NCBI RefSeq assembly: GCF_001507555.1
Contig: NZ_LQBO01000001.1
Span: forward strand, 1,054,001 to 1,118,000
Source of the DNA: Thiomicrospira sp. XS5
GTDB lineage: Bacteria > Pseudomonadota > Gammaproteobacteria > Thiomicrospirales > Thiomicrospiraceae
Length of the DNA stretch: 64,000 nucleotides
Direction: 5' to 3'
A program made the position numbers and the translations under genes. Below, piece by piece: positions 16,527 through 25,854 of the stretch; the stretch's first letter is position 1, and the number at the start of each line of letters is the position of its first letter. The notes under the pieces are model-generated. The model was not told the DNA's origin. It was given only the letters and a program-made list of their open reading frames with translations, and searched no databases.

Positions 16527-17735
16527 ATGTCGCAACAACGTTTGATTCATCCGGTGGCGGGAGTGTACTTGGGCGCCACTCAAGCGAAAATTAAAAAAGC
16601 CGACAAAACCGATTTTGTCGTGGTGTCTTTTGTTGAAGGAAGTCGCACGGCGGCGACCTTTACGCAAAACGCTTTCTGTGCCGCGCCGGTGACAGTCGCT
16701 AAGGCGCATTTGCAGGCGACCGCCTGCCAAGCCCTTGTGATTAATAGCGGCAACGCGAATGCCGGAACCGGTCAGCAAGGACTGAAGGACGCCACGCAAA
16801 CCTGCGAATGGGTGGCCAGTGAGTTAGGTTTGCCAACGGAAGCGGTATTGCCGTTCTCCACCGGTGTGATCGGTCAGAATCTGCCGATGGATAAAATTGA
16901 AACCGCCGTTCCGGATGCGATCGCCAATCAAGCGATTGATGGTTGGGATATGGCGGCGAAAGGCATTATGACCACCGATACCTGTGAAAAAATCGTCAGT
17001 CGTCAAATCGATATTGATGGGGCGTTGGTGACGGTGACCGGGATTTCCAAAGGTTCCGGCATGATTCACCCGAACATGGCAACCATGCTTGGCTTTGCGG
17101 CGACGGATGCCAAAATTTCCCAGGCCTGCCTGCAACAAGCACTCAGCGATGCCGTGAATGTCTCCTTTAACCGTATCACGGTGGATGGCGATACCTCCAC
17201 CAATGATGCTTGTACGTTGACGGCGACGCAACAGGCGGCGATGCCTGAAATCACCGAGACAAATTCGTCCGCCTATCAAGCCTTTGCAGGCCTGGTCAAA
17301 GAGGTCATGACCGAATTGGCGCAAATGATTATCCGCGACGGCGAAGGTGCAACCAAGTTCGTCACGGTGCAGGTGGAGGGCGGTCAAGATTCGGACGAAT
17401 GCTTAAAGGTGGCGCATGCCGTGGCCTTATCGCCATTGGTGAAGACCGCGTTGTTCGCGTCCGACCCGAACTGGGGGCGGATTCTCGCCGCGGTCGGCCG
17501 GGCAGGCCTGGTCGATTTGGATATCGACGCTTTGCAGATTTATCTGGGAGAGGTCTTGCTGGTGGAAAACGGCGGACGTGCCGATTCTTACACTGAAGAA
17601 GCCGGTCAAGCGGTGATGGATGAAACCGACATTTTAATTCGCATTGTTTTGAACCGGGGTGAGGCGATGGAAATTGTTTGGACCACTGACTTTTCATACG
17701 ACTATGTGAAAATCAATGCAGAGTATCGAACGTAA
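16527..17735 (+). CDS. argJ: Bifunctional ornithine acetyltransferase / N-acetylglutamate synthase
   Basis: The product is 402 aa from ATG 16527 (GGAGAAAG at 16514-16521; an upstream in-frame TTG is ignored). ArgJ transfers acetyl from N-acetylornithine to glutamate. The autoprocessing site is visible as KGSGMIHPNMATMLGF with the nucleophilic Thr near residue 187, and NSGNANAGTGQQG is the family N-terminal motif. The protein self-cleaves into alpha and beta chains. A separate N-acetylglutamate synthase (argA) is at 24465, so ArgJ may mainly recycle acetyl groups. Three CAGGCCTG copies fall within this gene (17121, 17287, 17503), the densest cluster in the window. Confidence 0.95.
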   Translation: MSQQRLIHPVAGVYLGATQAKIKKADKTDFVVVSFVEGSRTAATFTQNAFCAAPVTVAKAHLQATACQALVINSGNANAGTGQQGLKDATQTCEWVASELGLPTEAVLPFSTGVIGQNLPMDKIETAVPDAIANQAIDGWDMAAKGIMTTDTCEKIVSRQIDIDGALVTVTGISKGSGMIHPNMATMLGFAATDAKISQACLQQALSDAVNVSFNRITVDGDTSTNDACTLTATQQAAMPEITETNSSAYQAFAGLVKEVMTELAQMIIRDGEGATKFVTVQVEGGQDSDECLKVAHAVALSPLVKTALFASDPNWGRILAAVGRAGLVDLDIDALQIYLGEVLLVENGGRADSYTEEAGQAVMDETDILIRIVLNRGEAMEIVWTTDFSYDYVKINAEYRT

Positions 17736-17797
17736 TCGAACGTAAATTGAATCTAAACCCAACTTAATTAGAGTGGAAGTCCGTTCTAACGAATCAT

Positions 17798-17824
17798 AAA
17801 AAACGCCGGTTACGGCGTTTTTTT
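17798..17824. terminator. Bidirectional terminator between argJ and hisC
   Basis: The stem AAACGCCG/CGGCGTTT with a GTTA loop is flanked by A and T runs and lies between two convergent genes. It should end transcription from both sides. Confidence 0.85.
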
Positions 17825-17859
17825 GTTTTGGGGTATACGACGAACAAGTCGATACATTT

Positions 17860-18918
17860 TTAGGCCAGAATTTCCGTTAAGGCTTGGCACAAGGCATCGG
17901 TTTCTGCATCGGTACCGATGGTGATGCGCAGGTAGTCGTCAATACGCGGTTTATTGAAGTAACGCACGATAATGGCCTGCTCGCGTAAGGCTTGGGCAAT
18001 GTCGGCCGCGGCCTTATCCGGATGCGACGCAAACACGAAGTTGGCCGCCGAGGGGATGACCTGAAAGCCTTGTTGTTGCAGGAATTCGGTCAGACGATTT
18101 CGGGTGGCGATGATTTTATCGCAACTGGCTTCAAAGTAGCTTTCGTCTTCCATTGCGGCAACGGCACCGGCCACCGCCAGTCGATCCAGCGGGTAAGAAT
18201 TAAAGCTGTTTTTGACGCGCTCTAATGCCTCAATTAGGTCCGGATGACCCAGTGCGAAGCCCACACGTAATCCGGCCAAAGCGCGGGATTTCGAGAAGGT
18301 TTGCACCACCAGTAGATTAGGGTAGCGGTGAACCAGTTGCGCGGCGGATTCACCGCCAAAATCGATATAGGCTTCGTCCACGACGACGACCGAATTCGGG
18401 TTGCCCTGCAAAATTTGTTCAATGGCTTGCAATGGCAAGAGTCGGCCGGTCGGTGCATTCGGGTTTGGAAAAATAATCCCGCCGTTGTCGATTTGATAGT
18501 CGGCCGGTTGAATGGCAAATTCTTCATTGAGCGGTACGGTCTGGTACTCGACATCATACAGCCCACAATAAACCGGGTAGAAGCTGTAGGTGATGTCGGG
18601 AAACAGAATCGGTTTGTCCTGCTTCAGTAAGCCCATGAAAATGTGCGCCAGCACTTCGTCCGAGCCGTTGCCGACGAAAACCTGATTGCTTTCCAACTGG
18701 TAATAATGCGCCAACGAGTGTTTCAGCGCATCCGAATTTGGGTCCGGGTACAGGCGGAGTTTGTCGTTGACCTGTGCTGAAATGGCTTCCAATACTTTCG
18801 GCGACGGCGGATAGGGACTCTCATTGGTATTGAGCTTGATGAGATTGTCCACTTTCGGTTGTTCACCGGGAACGTAAGGGGTCAGTTGATGAACGCGTTG
18901 GCTCCAGAATTGACTCAT
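17860..18918 (-). CDS. hisC: Histidinol-phosphate aminotransferase
   Basis: The product is 352 aa. It is a fold-type I PLP aminotransferase converting imidazole-acetol phosphate to histidinol phosphate. It shows [14 protein letters not shown] (about residues 28-41), [23 protein letters not shown] (about 160-172) and the PLP-lysine motif [17 protein letters not shown] (about 204-220). The other his genes are not here. It interrupts the argJ-mutT neighbourhood seen in relatives and is transcribed in the opposite direction. Specificity for histidinol phosphate rather than an aromatic amino acid is inferred from overall similarity. Confidence 0.9.
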   Translation of the reverse strand: MSQFWSQRVHQLTPYVPGEQPKVDNLIKLNTNESPYPPSPKVLEAISAQVNDKLRLYPDPNSDALKHSLAHYYQLESNQVFVGNGSDEVLAHIFMGLLKQDKPILFPDITYSFYPVYCGLYDVEYQTVPLNEEFAIQPADYQIDNGGIIFPNPNAPTGRLLPLQAIEQILQGNPNSVVVVDEAYIDFGGESAAQLVHRYPNLLVVQTFSKSRALAGLRVGFALGHPDLIEALERVKNSFNSYPLDRLAVAGAVAAMEDESYFEASCDKIIATRNRLTEFLQQQGFQVIPSAANFVFASHPDKAAADIAQALREQAIIVRYFNKPRIDDYLRITIGTDAETDALCQALTEILA

Positions 18919-19073
18919 GGCGTGTTTCCGTTTGATTTTTTTGAATTGATTAATGTTGGCTATTTTAACGTTTATCGATTATGGCTTCATGAAAAATGAA
19001 TACTTTCAGGCCTGGCCGTTTTTTGCCAAAATAGAAGCATTCGAACCAAGGTTTCATAAAGGAAAAGACACGA

Positions 19074-20024
19074 ATGAGTGAAAGACTTCAGATTGCCATC
19101 GGCGTTTTACGGCGGGGGAAACAGGTGTTGTTGGCGCGCCGTCAGTCTCACCAGCATTTGGCCGGTTTTTGGGAATTTCCGGGCGGAAAGTTGGAAGCGG
19201 GCGAAACGCCCGAAGCCGCGTTAACGCGTGAATTTGAGGAAGAGGTCGGGGTGACGACGAGAGATTGGCAACCATTGATTCAAATTCCGTGGGATTATGA
19301 AAAGGTCTCCGTGTTGTTGAATGTCTATGAAACCGAGCAGTTTGATGGTGAGCCGCATGGTGCCGAAGGCCAAACGGTGCAATGGGCATCTATTTCCGAG
19401 TTAAGCCATTTTGAATTCCCCGGCGCCAATCGAGGTTTGGTGCAGGCCTTGCAGTTGCCCGAGCATTATATGATTTCCGGTGGTTTTCACGATGCCGACG
19501 ATGCGCTCAGTCGATTGAAAGCGGCGCTGGACGAAGGCATTCGTTTGGTGCAATTGCGGGCCAAAACCTTGGATGAATCGGCGTTCCAAGCGCTGGCGAA
19601 ACAGGCCGTGGCGTTAACGCATCGTTATGCGGGCGCGCGGATTGTGTTGAATGGCAAACCGGAGGACTTGCAGGCGGTGCCGGACGCGGACGGCTTGCAA
19701 TTGGCTTCAACGGCGATTATGGGATTGACGGAACGTCCGATTCCGGATGACAAATTGTTGGGCGTATCCACTCACAGCGATGTTGAAATCGCGAAAGCGT
19801 TGGAATTGAACGCCGATTTTATTCTGCTGTCGCCGGTGAAAAAAACCCAATCGCATCCGGAACTTGAGGGGTTGGGCTGGCCGACATTTGCCGAGCAAGT
19901 GGCAAATGTGCCGGTGCCGGTTTTTGCGTTGGGCGGCATGAAACCAACGGATGTTGGTGAAGCACGTCAGAATGGCGGCCAAGGTATTGCCGCCATTTCC
20001 GGTTTGTGGCCGGAACCGATTTAA
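19074..20024 (+). CDS. MutT (Nudix) hydrolase fused to ThiE-like domain
   Basis: The product is 316 aa. Residues 1-130 form a Nudix domain with the full box (GGKLEAGETPEAALTREFEEEVG, about 40-62), of the MutT type that removes 8-oxo-dGTP. Residues 135-316 resemble thiamine-phosphate synthase (ALDEGIRLVQLRAKTLDESAF, then SPVKKTQSHPELEGLGW and FALGGM). This fusion is widespread in gammaproteobacteria near secA-argJ, which matches this position. The ThiE-like half lacks obvious proof of thiamine activity; its substrate in such fusions is not clear. The gene is convergent with the next one. Confidence 0.88.
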   Translation: MSERLQIAIGVLRRGKQVLLARRQSHQHLAGFWEFPGGKLEAGETPEAALTREFEEEVGVTTRDWQPLIQIPWDYEKVSVLLNVYETEQFDGEPHGAEGQTVQWASISELSHFEFPGANRGLVQALQLPEHYMISGGFHDADDALSRLKAALDEGIRLVQLRAKTLDESAFQALAKQAVALTHRYAGARIVLNGKPEDLQAVPDADGLQLASTAIMGLTERPIPDDKLLGVSTHSDVEIAKALELNADFILLSPVKKTQSHPELEGLGWPTFAEQVANVPVPVFALGGMKPTDVGEARQNGGQGIAAISGLWPEPI

Positions 20025-20052
20025 TTCTCTAAGATTTAATTTTCTAATGTAT

Positions 20053-20478
20053 CTAAGTGCCCAGTTGCGCCCGTTCGGCATCGGAAAGCGGGGTTTTGGT
20101 CTTGAGGCTGTGGCTGATGTCCCGGCTTTTGATGGTGGTGACTTCAATGCGGTAAGCGGCGAGCGCTAGAGTCATTTTTTGCCAGTTGAGGCTTGAGACG
20201 GTCCAGTTGGTGTGAAAGTACATGCGTTCGTTGTTTTTCAAACAAAGGCTTTCGTAAATCAAGTCCATTTCCGGGTGGATTTCCACCAGTTCCAGATAAG
20301 CGGCTTCGTCCAGAATGTGGGCCGGGCTCAGTTCGCTGTCGTGCACCACTTGTTTAAATTCGTTGAGAGTGAGCCCCAGGTCCGCCAGAAACTTGATGAT
20401 GGTGTAGGCCAGTTCGCGTCTGGGGACGATGGCGGTGTAGCGGTAGTTGTCTCGAATGGATGTGACTTGATAAGGCAT
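20053..20478 (-). CDS. Hypothetical protein, 141 aa
   Basis: Not recognised. The sequence is soluble in character: no signal peptide, no membrane segment, one cysteine, many acidic residues, and a mixed alpha/beta look (YRYTAIVPRRELAYTIIKFLADLGLTLNEF, with LELVEIHPEMDLIYESLC). It starts at ATG 20478 and lies between the MutT/ThiE gene and coaE, 28 bp from the former. In relatives this neighbourhood can hold yacG or zapD, but the sequence has no YacG zinc motif and does not look like ZapD. Codon use matches its neighbours, so I think it is a genuine gene. Confidence 0.6.
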   Translation of the reverse strand: MPYQVTSIRDNYRYTAIVPRRELAYTIIKFLADLGLTLNEFKQVVHDSELSPAHILDEAAYLELVEIHPEMDLIYESLCLKNNERMYFHTNWTVSSLNWQKMTLALAAYRIEVTTIKSRDISHSLKTKTPLSDAERAQLGT

Positions 20479-20633
20479 AAAAGGCCTCGTTTAAACCCGC
20501 GTTAAGAGGATTGGATCGCTCGGTAAAAGCTCGGCAATGTATTTCGAATCGACTCTGTTTGGTTCGCATTACTTCGAATAGCTTAACTCGAAAACCAGCT
20601 TAACAGATTTGAAATACTCTGAATAGAGTAAGT

Positions 20634-21224
20634 TTAATTGTGATCTTCGAGTAAGGTTTGCAGGGTTTGCTTGATGCGTTCAAGCGGTTGGTCGGTGCGG
20701 ATAACATGGTCGGCAATGGCTAAGCGCGCCTCTCGTGAAGCCTGGTTTTCCATCAGGCGTCGAATGTCCGCCTCGGGCAGGGTGTCGCGTTGTAATGCAC
20801 GTTGCAACTGCATGGCTTCCGGCAAATCCAGTACGATGGTTTCGTCAATGTAATCGGGTTTTCCGGTTTCGGCCAGCAGTGGGATTTCCACTACTATGGC
20901 CGGAGGATTTTGCCGACGAAGCTGTTCAATGGCTGTTTGAGTGCGTTCGCGAATCAACGGATGCAGAATGGCTTCCAGCTTGTGCTTGGCGTCTGGATCT
21001 TCGAGTATGCGTTGCCGTAACGCGGCGCGATTCAGTTCGCCCTGTTCCGTCAAAATATCGGAACCGAACGCTTGCACGATTTTGACCAGGCCTGGCTGAT
21101 TGGGCGCCACCAGCTCTCTTCCGATGGCATCGGCATCCAAGGTCGGAATGCCGAGTGCTTCAATGAGTTGTCGGATGGTGGTTTTACCACTGCCGATGCC
21201 GCCGGTGAGTCCGTATACTTTCAT
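20634..21224 (-). CDS. coaE: Dephospho-CoA kinase
   Basis: The product is 196 aa from ATG 21224. A longer frame reaching 21311 is rejected because the family begins with MKVYGLTGGIGSGKTT, whose P-loop GGIGSGKT is at residues 8-15. CoaE phosphorylates dephospho-CoA in the last step of CoA synthesis. LDADAIGRELV (about 33-43) and the lid region (QLQRALQRDTLPEADIRRLMENQASREARLAIADHVI) are conserved. In many relatives coaE follows pilD; no pilus gene is nearby here. NQPGLV near residue 47 is encoded by a CCAGGCCTGG copy. Confidence 0.93.
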   Translation of the reverse strand: MKVYGLTGGIGSGKTTIRQLIEALGIPTLDADAIGRELVAPNQPGLVKIVQAFGSDILTEQGELNRAALRQRILEDPDAKHKLEAILHPLIRERTQTAIEQLRRQNPPAIVVEIPLLAETGKPDYIDETIVLDLPEAMQLQRALQRDTLPEADIRRLMENQASREARLAIADHVIRTDQPLERIKQTLQTLLEDHN

Positions 21225-21446
21225 AATTGACCGATATGGGTTGGGAACGAAGCGCAAAATCGTAACGAAATCGCTTTTGGCGACTTTAAAGTGTCCGGCG
21301 GAAAGAGTCAATAATTTGCAGCCGGATTCGTTAAAATAGAGCCCCTTTGATTCGACCGTCTTTTCAATAGAGGTGCCCTAGCATCAAAGACGAATCGGAA
21401 AACTCAGACAAAGGCATAAACAGGTAAGCAGCAGGTAAAAAACTCT

Positions 21447-23264
21447 ATGTGCGGAATTTGCGGAGAAATCTATTGGGACGGCCAACTATCCAGTGAAGCC
21501 GGATTGCGCCCGATGTTGTGCGAAATGGAACGTCGTGGCCCGGATGATGGCGGCACTTGGGTGCAAAACCATGTCGGTTTGGGGCATCGCCGCTTGTCGA
21601 TTATCGATTTATCCGATGCCGGGCATCAACCGATGGTCGACGACGAATTGACCTTGGTGTTCAATGGCTGCATTTACAATTACGAAGCGCTGCGCTCGGA
21701 ACTGATCGAGCTGGGTCATGATTTCCGGTCGCACTCCGATACCGAAGTGATTTTGAAAGCCTACCGTCAATGGGGCATGGACTGCGTCACCCGTTTTGAA
21801 GGCATGTTTGCGTTTGCGATTTGGGACGATCATCAGCACCAGTTATTGTTGGCACGCGATCGCTTCGGCATCAAGCCGCTGTATTATGCACCGGTCAAAG
21901 GCGGGGTGAAATTCGCGTCCAATACCCAGGCGTTGTTGGCGTCGGGCGGTATCGATACCGAAATCGACCCGGTGGGGTTGCACCACCAATTCACACTGCA
22001 TGCCGTGATTCCGGCACCGCACACTATTTTGAAAGGCATTCGTAAGCTGGAACCGGGGCATTGGATGATTGTGAACCCGGACGGTCAAATCTTTAAGAAG
22101 GCATATTGGCACTTGACGGCACAACGACCACAAACGCCGGAGGCGCCGCAAACCGAGCAGGAATGGGTGGATGCGGTTCACGAGTCGCTGAAACAGGCGG
22201 TACATAAGCGTTTGACGGCGGCCGACGTGCCGGTGGGGGTACTGCTGTCCGGCGGGTTGGACTCCAGTTTGATTGTCGCCTTGTTGGCCGAAGCGGGTGT
22301 GGAAAATATCCGCACCTTCTCCATCGGGTTCGAAGACGTGCCGGAAGAAAAAGGCAGCGAGTTTGAATATTCCGATCAGGTGGTCGAACGCTACCAGACC
22401 CAGCATCAAAAATACTTGATTCCGAATGAGACGGTGTTGCCGAGATTGACCGAAGCGGTGGATGCCATGGCGGAGCCGATGTTCGGCCAGGATGCGGTGG
22501 CGTTCTATCTATTGTCGGAACAGGTTTCGCAAGATGTGAAAGTGGTGATGTCCGGACAGGGCGCGGACGAAGTGTTTGGCGGCTATTTCTGGTATCCGCT
22601 GATGGCAAAAGCGGCGGCGGAATTGCCGGAAGGGGCCGACCCGGTCGACGCTTTTGCGCCGTTCTATTTTGATCGCAGTCATGCAGAATGGCTGGAAATG
22701 ATTGAAGACGATTACCATGTCACGGATGTGACCCGAGCCTTGATTAACGACCGTTTATCTGAAGAAGGCGCGGAGACCTATTTGGATCAAGTTTTGCGTT
22801 TGGATACGACCACGCTGATTGTCGACGACCCGGTGAAGCGTGTCGATAATATGACCATGGCATGGGGGCTGGAAGCGCGTGTGCCGTTTTTGGACCATAA
22901 GCTGGTGGAGTTGGCGATGTCGGCGCCGGCGGAATTGAAGTTGAAAGACTTTAAGCACTTATTGAAAAAAATTGCCCGCGGATTGGTACCGGATTCGGTG
23001 ATCGATCGTCCGAAAGGTTATTTCCCGATGCCGGCTCTGAAATATGTGCGTGGTCCGTTTTACGACATGATGAAACGCGTATTGACCGCCCCGGAAGCTC
23101 AGGCGCGCGGTATCTTTAAGCCGGACTACATTCAGCGCTTGCTGGATGCGCCGGAAGCGGAAGAAAATTTCACCGCCATTAAAGGCAGTAAGTTGTGGCA
23201 TGCGGCGTTATTGGAGCTGTGGTTGCAACGACACGTTGATCCGTATCGCGATATTAATAATTGA
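21447..23264 (+). CDS. Asparagine-synthase-family amidotransferase, N-acetylglutaminylglutamine type
   Basis: The product is 605 aa. Cys2 (MCGICGEI) is the glutaminase nucleophile of an N-terminal class II amidotransferase domain with RRGPDDGG and FNGCIYNYEALR. The C-terminal synthetase domain has the PP-loop LLSGGLDSSL (about residues 268-277). The opening MCGICGEI, HRRLSIIDLSDAGHQPM and the long C-terminus resemble the amidotransferases that make the osmolyte N-acetylglutaminylglutamine amide more than AsnB. The usual partner, an ATP-grasp/acetyltransferase synthetase, is not beside it, so plain asparagine synthetase remains possible. Neighbours are coaE (divergent) and grxD. Confidence 0.75.
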   Translation: MCGICGEIYWDGQLSSEAGLRPMLCEMERRGPDDGGTWVQNHVGLGHRRLSIIDLSDAGHQPMVDDELTLVFNGCIYNYEALRSELIELGHDFRSHSDTEVILKAYRQWGMDCVTRFEGMFAFAIWDDHQHQLLLARDRFGIKPLYYAPVKGGVKFASNTQALLASGGIDTEIDPVGLHHQFTLHAVIPAPHTILKGIRKLEPGHWMIVNPDGQIFKKAYWHLTAQRPQTPEAPQTEQEWVDAVHESLKQAVHKRLTAADVPVGVLLSGGLDSSLIVALLAEAGVENIRTFSIGFEDVPEEKGSEFEYSDQVVERYQTQHQKYLIPNETVLPRLTEAVDAMAEPMFGQDAVAFYLLSEQVSQDVKVVMSGQGADEVFGGYFWYPLMAKAAAELPEGADPVDAFAPFYFDRSHAEWLEMIEDDYHVTDVTRALINDRLSEEGAETYLDQVLRLDTTTLIVDDPVKRVDNMTMAWGLEARVPFLDHKLVELAMSAPAELKLKDFKHLLKKIARGLVPDSVIDRPKGYFPMPALKYVRGPFYDMMKRVLTAPEAQARGIFKPDYIQRLLDAPEAEENFTAIKGSKLWHAALLELWLQRHVDPYRDINN

Positions 23265-23352
23265 AGGATTGATGATTGCCCGAGTCGGAGTTCAAATACC
23301 GGTCTTATCCAATGGACAAGGTGAAATCCGGCCTCGATTTTTGAGCGGACTT

Positions 23353-23361
23353 TGTTATAAT
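23353..23361 (+). promoter_or_regulatory. Extended -10 promoter of grxD
   Basis: TGTTATAAT is an exact TGn-TATAAT extended -10 with a consensus hexamer at 23356-23361, 60 bp before grxD. A CAGGCCTG copy (23398) lies between it and the start codon. Confidence 0.6.
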
Positions 23362-23421
23362 AACCCAGCAAACAACTCAGGTATTGGCTAAAACGCCCAG
23401 GCCTGACTTTAGGAGAACAGA

Positions 23422-23769
23422 ATGGAAAATCAAGAAACCGAAACCCTTGCGAGAATTCACGAACAAGTCAGTCAGAACCCGGTCGTGCTGTATATGAAAG
23501 GTACGCCGCAAATGCCATCTTGCGGTTTTTCAAGCCGTACGGCAGAAGCCTTGGTGCAAACCGGTGAAAAATTTGCCTTTGTGAATGTCTTGGCGGATCC
23601 GATGATTTTTGAATTTTTGCCGAAATATCAAGATTGGCCAACCTTTCCGCAATTGTATATCGGTGGTGAACTGCAAGGCGGTTGTGACATCACTTTGGAG
23701 CTGGCCGAATCCGGTGAGCTGAAGAAAATGATGGCCGACGCTAACGCGCAAGCAACACAAGACGCTTAA
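23422..23769 (+). CDS. grxD: Monothiol glutaredoxin, Grx4 type
   Basis: The product is 115 aa. It carries the monothiol active site CGFS (SCGFSSRTAEAL, about residues 33-44), the glutathione-binding WPTFPQLYIGGELQGGCDI (about 72-90) and a preceding KGTPQMP. Grx4-type proteins bind a glutathione-ligated [2Fe-2S] cluster and act in iron-sulfur trafficking rather than disulfide reduction, which would tie it to the Suf/IscA machinery. It is convergent with rnt; grxD and rnt are also near neighbours in E. coli. It ends at a perfect palindromic terminator. Confidence 0.95.
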   Translation: MENQETETLARIHEQVSQNPVVLYMKGTPQMPSCGFSSRTAEALVQTGEKFAFVNVLADPMIFEFLPKYQDWPTFPQLYIGGELQGGCDITLELAESGELKKMMADANAQATQDA

Positions 23770-23801
23770 GTGTTTTGAGCGGTAACCACGGTTGCCGAAC
23801 T

Positions 23802-23831
23802 AAAAAAACCGCCAGGCCTGGCGGTTTTTTT
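23802..23831. terminator. 30-bp perfectly palindromic bidirectional terminator
   Basis: The sequence is seven A, then CCGCCAGG, then its exact complement and seven T, with no unpaired centre in DNA. It lies between convergent grxD and rnt. Its core is a CCAGGCCTGG copy, so the iterated palindrome serves here as the terminator stem. Confidence 0.88.
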
Positions 23832-23851
23832 GTCGATGGAATTTTGGCTAT

Positions 23852-24472
23852 TTAGAGGCCGGATGGCAAATTTAGCGGCCATTGATTGACGATTTTGCAA
23901 AACAAATCGGCGGTTTTGATGGTGTCGTATTCGGCTGAATGCGCTTTGCTGTTGTCCCAGTCGATTTCCGCCATCTTGACGGCTTTAGCCAGCACGGTCT
24001 GACCATAAGCCAGGCCCGCCAGCGAAACGGTATCGAAGGTGCTGAACTCGTGAAACGGTGATTTGACTTTGCAACGTTCGGCGGCCGCTTTGACAAAACT
24101 TAAATCGAAAAACGCATTGTGCCCGACCAGAATGGCTCGGCTGCAAGCGGTTTCCTTTAAGCGCTGCCGAATCGGTTGGAAGCATTTTTCCAAAGCGTCC
24201 TTTTCGGAGACGGCCATGCGAAACGGGTGGGTCGGATCTTCGACACCGATGAACTTTAATGCGCTGGGGTCCAGTTTGGAGCCTTTAAACGGTAGCACAT
24301 TGGCTTGGACGGTTTGATCGCGTTCCAGGTGTCCGTCAGCGTTCATTTTTAAGGTGACGACGGCGATTTCGATGAGGGCGTTTTCCTGTGGATCGAACCC
24401 GGCGGTCTCGACATCGACGACGACCGGCAAGAAACCGCGGAAACGGTCTTTGATGTGTATCACGTTATTCAT
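23852..24472 (-). CDS. rnt: Ribonuclease T
   Basis: The product is 206 aa from ATG 24472 (MNNVIHIKDRF); a longer frame into argA is rejected. RNase T is a DEDD 3'-5' exoribonuclease that trims tRNA and other stable RNA ends. Exo I appears as VVDVETAGFDPQENALIEIA, Exo II as LVGHNAFFDLSFV and Exo III as HSAEYDTIKTADLF, giving the DEDDh residues. The start overlaps the end of argA by 8 bp, so translation is probably coupled. DnaQ-family relatives are similar, but the length and the grxD neighbour favour RNase T. Confidence 0.9.
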   Translation of the reverse strand: MNNVIHIKDRFRGFLPVVVDVETAGFDPQENALIEIAVVTLKMNADGHLERDQTVQANVLPFKGSKLDPSALKFIGVEDPTHPFRMAVSEKDALEKCFQPIRQRLKETACSRAILVGHNAFFDLSFVKAAAERCKVKSPFHEFSTFDTVSLAGLAYGQTVLAKAVKMAEIDWDNSKAHSAEYDTIKTADLFCKIVNQWPLNLPSGL

Positions 24473-25757
24473 GTAGCGTTTTTTGTAAGACCTTTGACTG
24501 TCTTTGATGGTTGTAAAAAGATTTGCGGTTGACCGGTAAACTGTCCGGAGACGTTTCGCTAAACCCATGGCCGATAAACCAGTGGTGGGTGTGCGTGGTC
24601 AGCAAAAAGAGCGTATTGATTCCAGATTGAAGCGCCTTGGTTTGGATGGCTTGCAATAATTCTTGGCCCAGCAACATTTTCTGGTAGGCGGCATCAACGG
24701 CCAAACAAGCCAGTTCGCCATTGCGTTCGTCAATTGGGTAAAGGGCGGCGCACCCGATAATCTGCTGATCGATTTCGATGACGAAAAAGTTGTCGATTTC
24801 CAGTTCGAGATTTTCGCGCGATCGCTTGGTGAGAATACCTTGTTCTTCCAGCGGCGCAATCAGCGTGAGGATGCCGGCCACGTCTTCGATTTGTGCCGGG
24901 CGCAACTGATGGTAACGATCGGTGTAAATCAAAGTGCCGGAACCGTCGCGGCTGAAGAGTTCCAGTAACAGGGCGTTTGGGTTGCTTTCTGCCATCAAAT
25001 GAATGCGCTTGATGTGTTGGCCTTGAGTCTGTGCCAAGCTGAGAATGCGCTGCGATTCGCTGGCCGGATTCGCATCCAGGTGATCTGGAATGTCTTTGAG
25101 TGACATGGCTTGCGGTAAGGAAGCGAGTGTTTCATCGGCCGAGAAGAGCATCAGTTTGTCGGCTTGTAAGGCCGATGCAATGGCAAACGCCTGTTCCAAA
25201 GTGTTGAGGTTGAACACCTCGCCGGTCAGGGAATAAGCCAAGGGCGTTAATAGCGGGATTTGCCCGGCGTTCAGCAGGTTTTCCACGGCGGTATTGTTGA
25301 TTTTGCGCAGAATGCCGGTGTGTTGGAAGTCGACGCCTTGAATCACGCCTTTGGGTTGAGCGATGACCCAATTGCCGGACACAATCGGTAGATGCAGGTG
25401 GTGTTCGGCGCAGGCCTGGCTAAAAGCGGCTTCAAGTTGCGAGCGAACGTAACCGATGGTTTCCTGGAAGGTTTGAAGGTGTTCTCGTGCCGTGATGCGC
25501 ACGTTTTGATGACTTTCCCACTGAAGCTCTTTGGCTTCGAAAGCCTGGTCGATTTGGTGCGTGGCGCCCAGCGTCAAGACCACTTTCAAACCAAGATTGT
25601 TGAGCAGCACGCAATCCTTGGCCAGCTGCAGCAAGGCAGCCGAATGCGAAATGAGTTCGCCCGGCAGGTAGATCACGATGGTTTTATTGCGATGCTTGGC
25701 GATATAAGGCGAAGCTTGCCGCAAGTTATTCGTAAAATCTAATTCAGATTGCTGCAT
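24465..25757 (-). CDS. argA: N-acetylglutamate synthase
   Basis: The product is 430 aa, the classical ArgA form: an N-terminal amino-acid-kinase-like domain (about residues 1-290) and a C-terminal GNAT acetyltransferase domain (about 290-430, with ELACLAVDAAYQKMLLGQELLQAIQTKA as acetyl-CoA site). It makes N-acetylglutamate, the first step of arginine synthesis, and is normally feedback-inhibited by arginine through the kinase-like domain. It coexists with argJ at 16527. Its 3' end overlaps rnt. A CAGGCCTG copy (25411) is read as SQAC on the coding strand. Confidence 0.94.
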   Translation of the reverse strand: MQQSELDFTNNLRQASPYIAKHRNKTIVIYLPGELISHSAALLQLAKDCVLLNNLGLKVVLTLGATHQIDQAFEAKELQWESHQNVRITAREHLQTFQETIGYVRSQLEAAFSQACAEHHLHLPIVSGNWVIAQPKGVIQGVDFQHTGILRKINNTAVENLLNAGQIPLLTPLAYSLTGEVFNLNTLEQAFAIASALQADKLMLFSADETLASLPQAMSLKDIPDHLDANPASESQRILSLAQTQGQHIKRIHLMAESNPNALLLELFSRDGSGTLIYTDRYHQLRPAQIEDVAGILTLIAPLEEQGILTKRSRENLELEIDNFFVIEIDQQIIGCAALYPIDERNGELACLAVDAAYQKMLLGQELLQAIQTKALQSGINTLFLLTTHTHHWFIGHGFSETSPDSLPVNRKSFYNHQRQSKVLQKTLHE

Positions 25758-25854
25758 AGATATGAGAAAATGTTGAAATTATAATTATATAAGTATAACA
25801 GGCCCGCACGAAAAACGACACAGTCTGCGCGCCTGTGGGAGTAAGGAGAAAATA

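Noticed and set aside
19074-20024. Dedicated thiE for thiamine synthesis
   Set aside because: The ThiE-like half is fused to MutT as in many gammaproteobacteria, and no thiamine genes or TPP riboswitch are near. I keep it as a fusion of uncertain second function.
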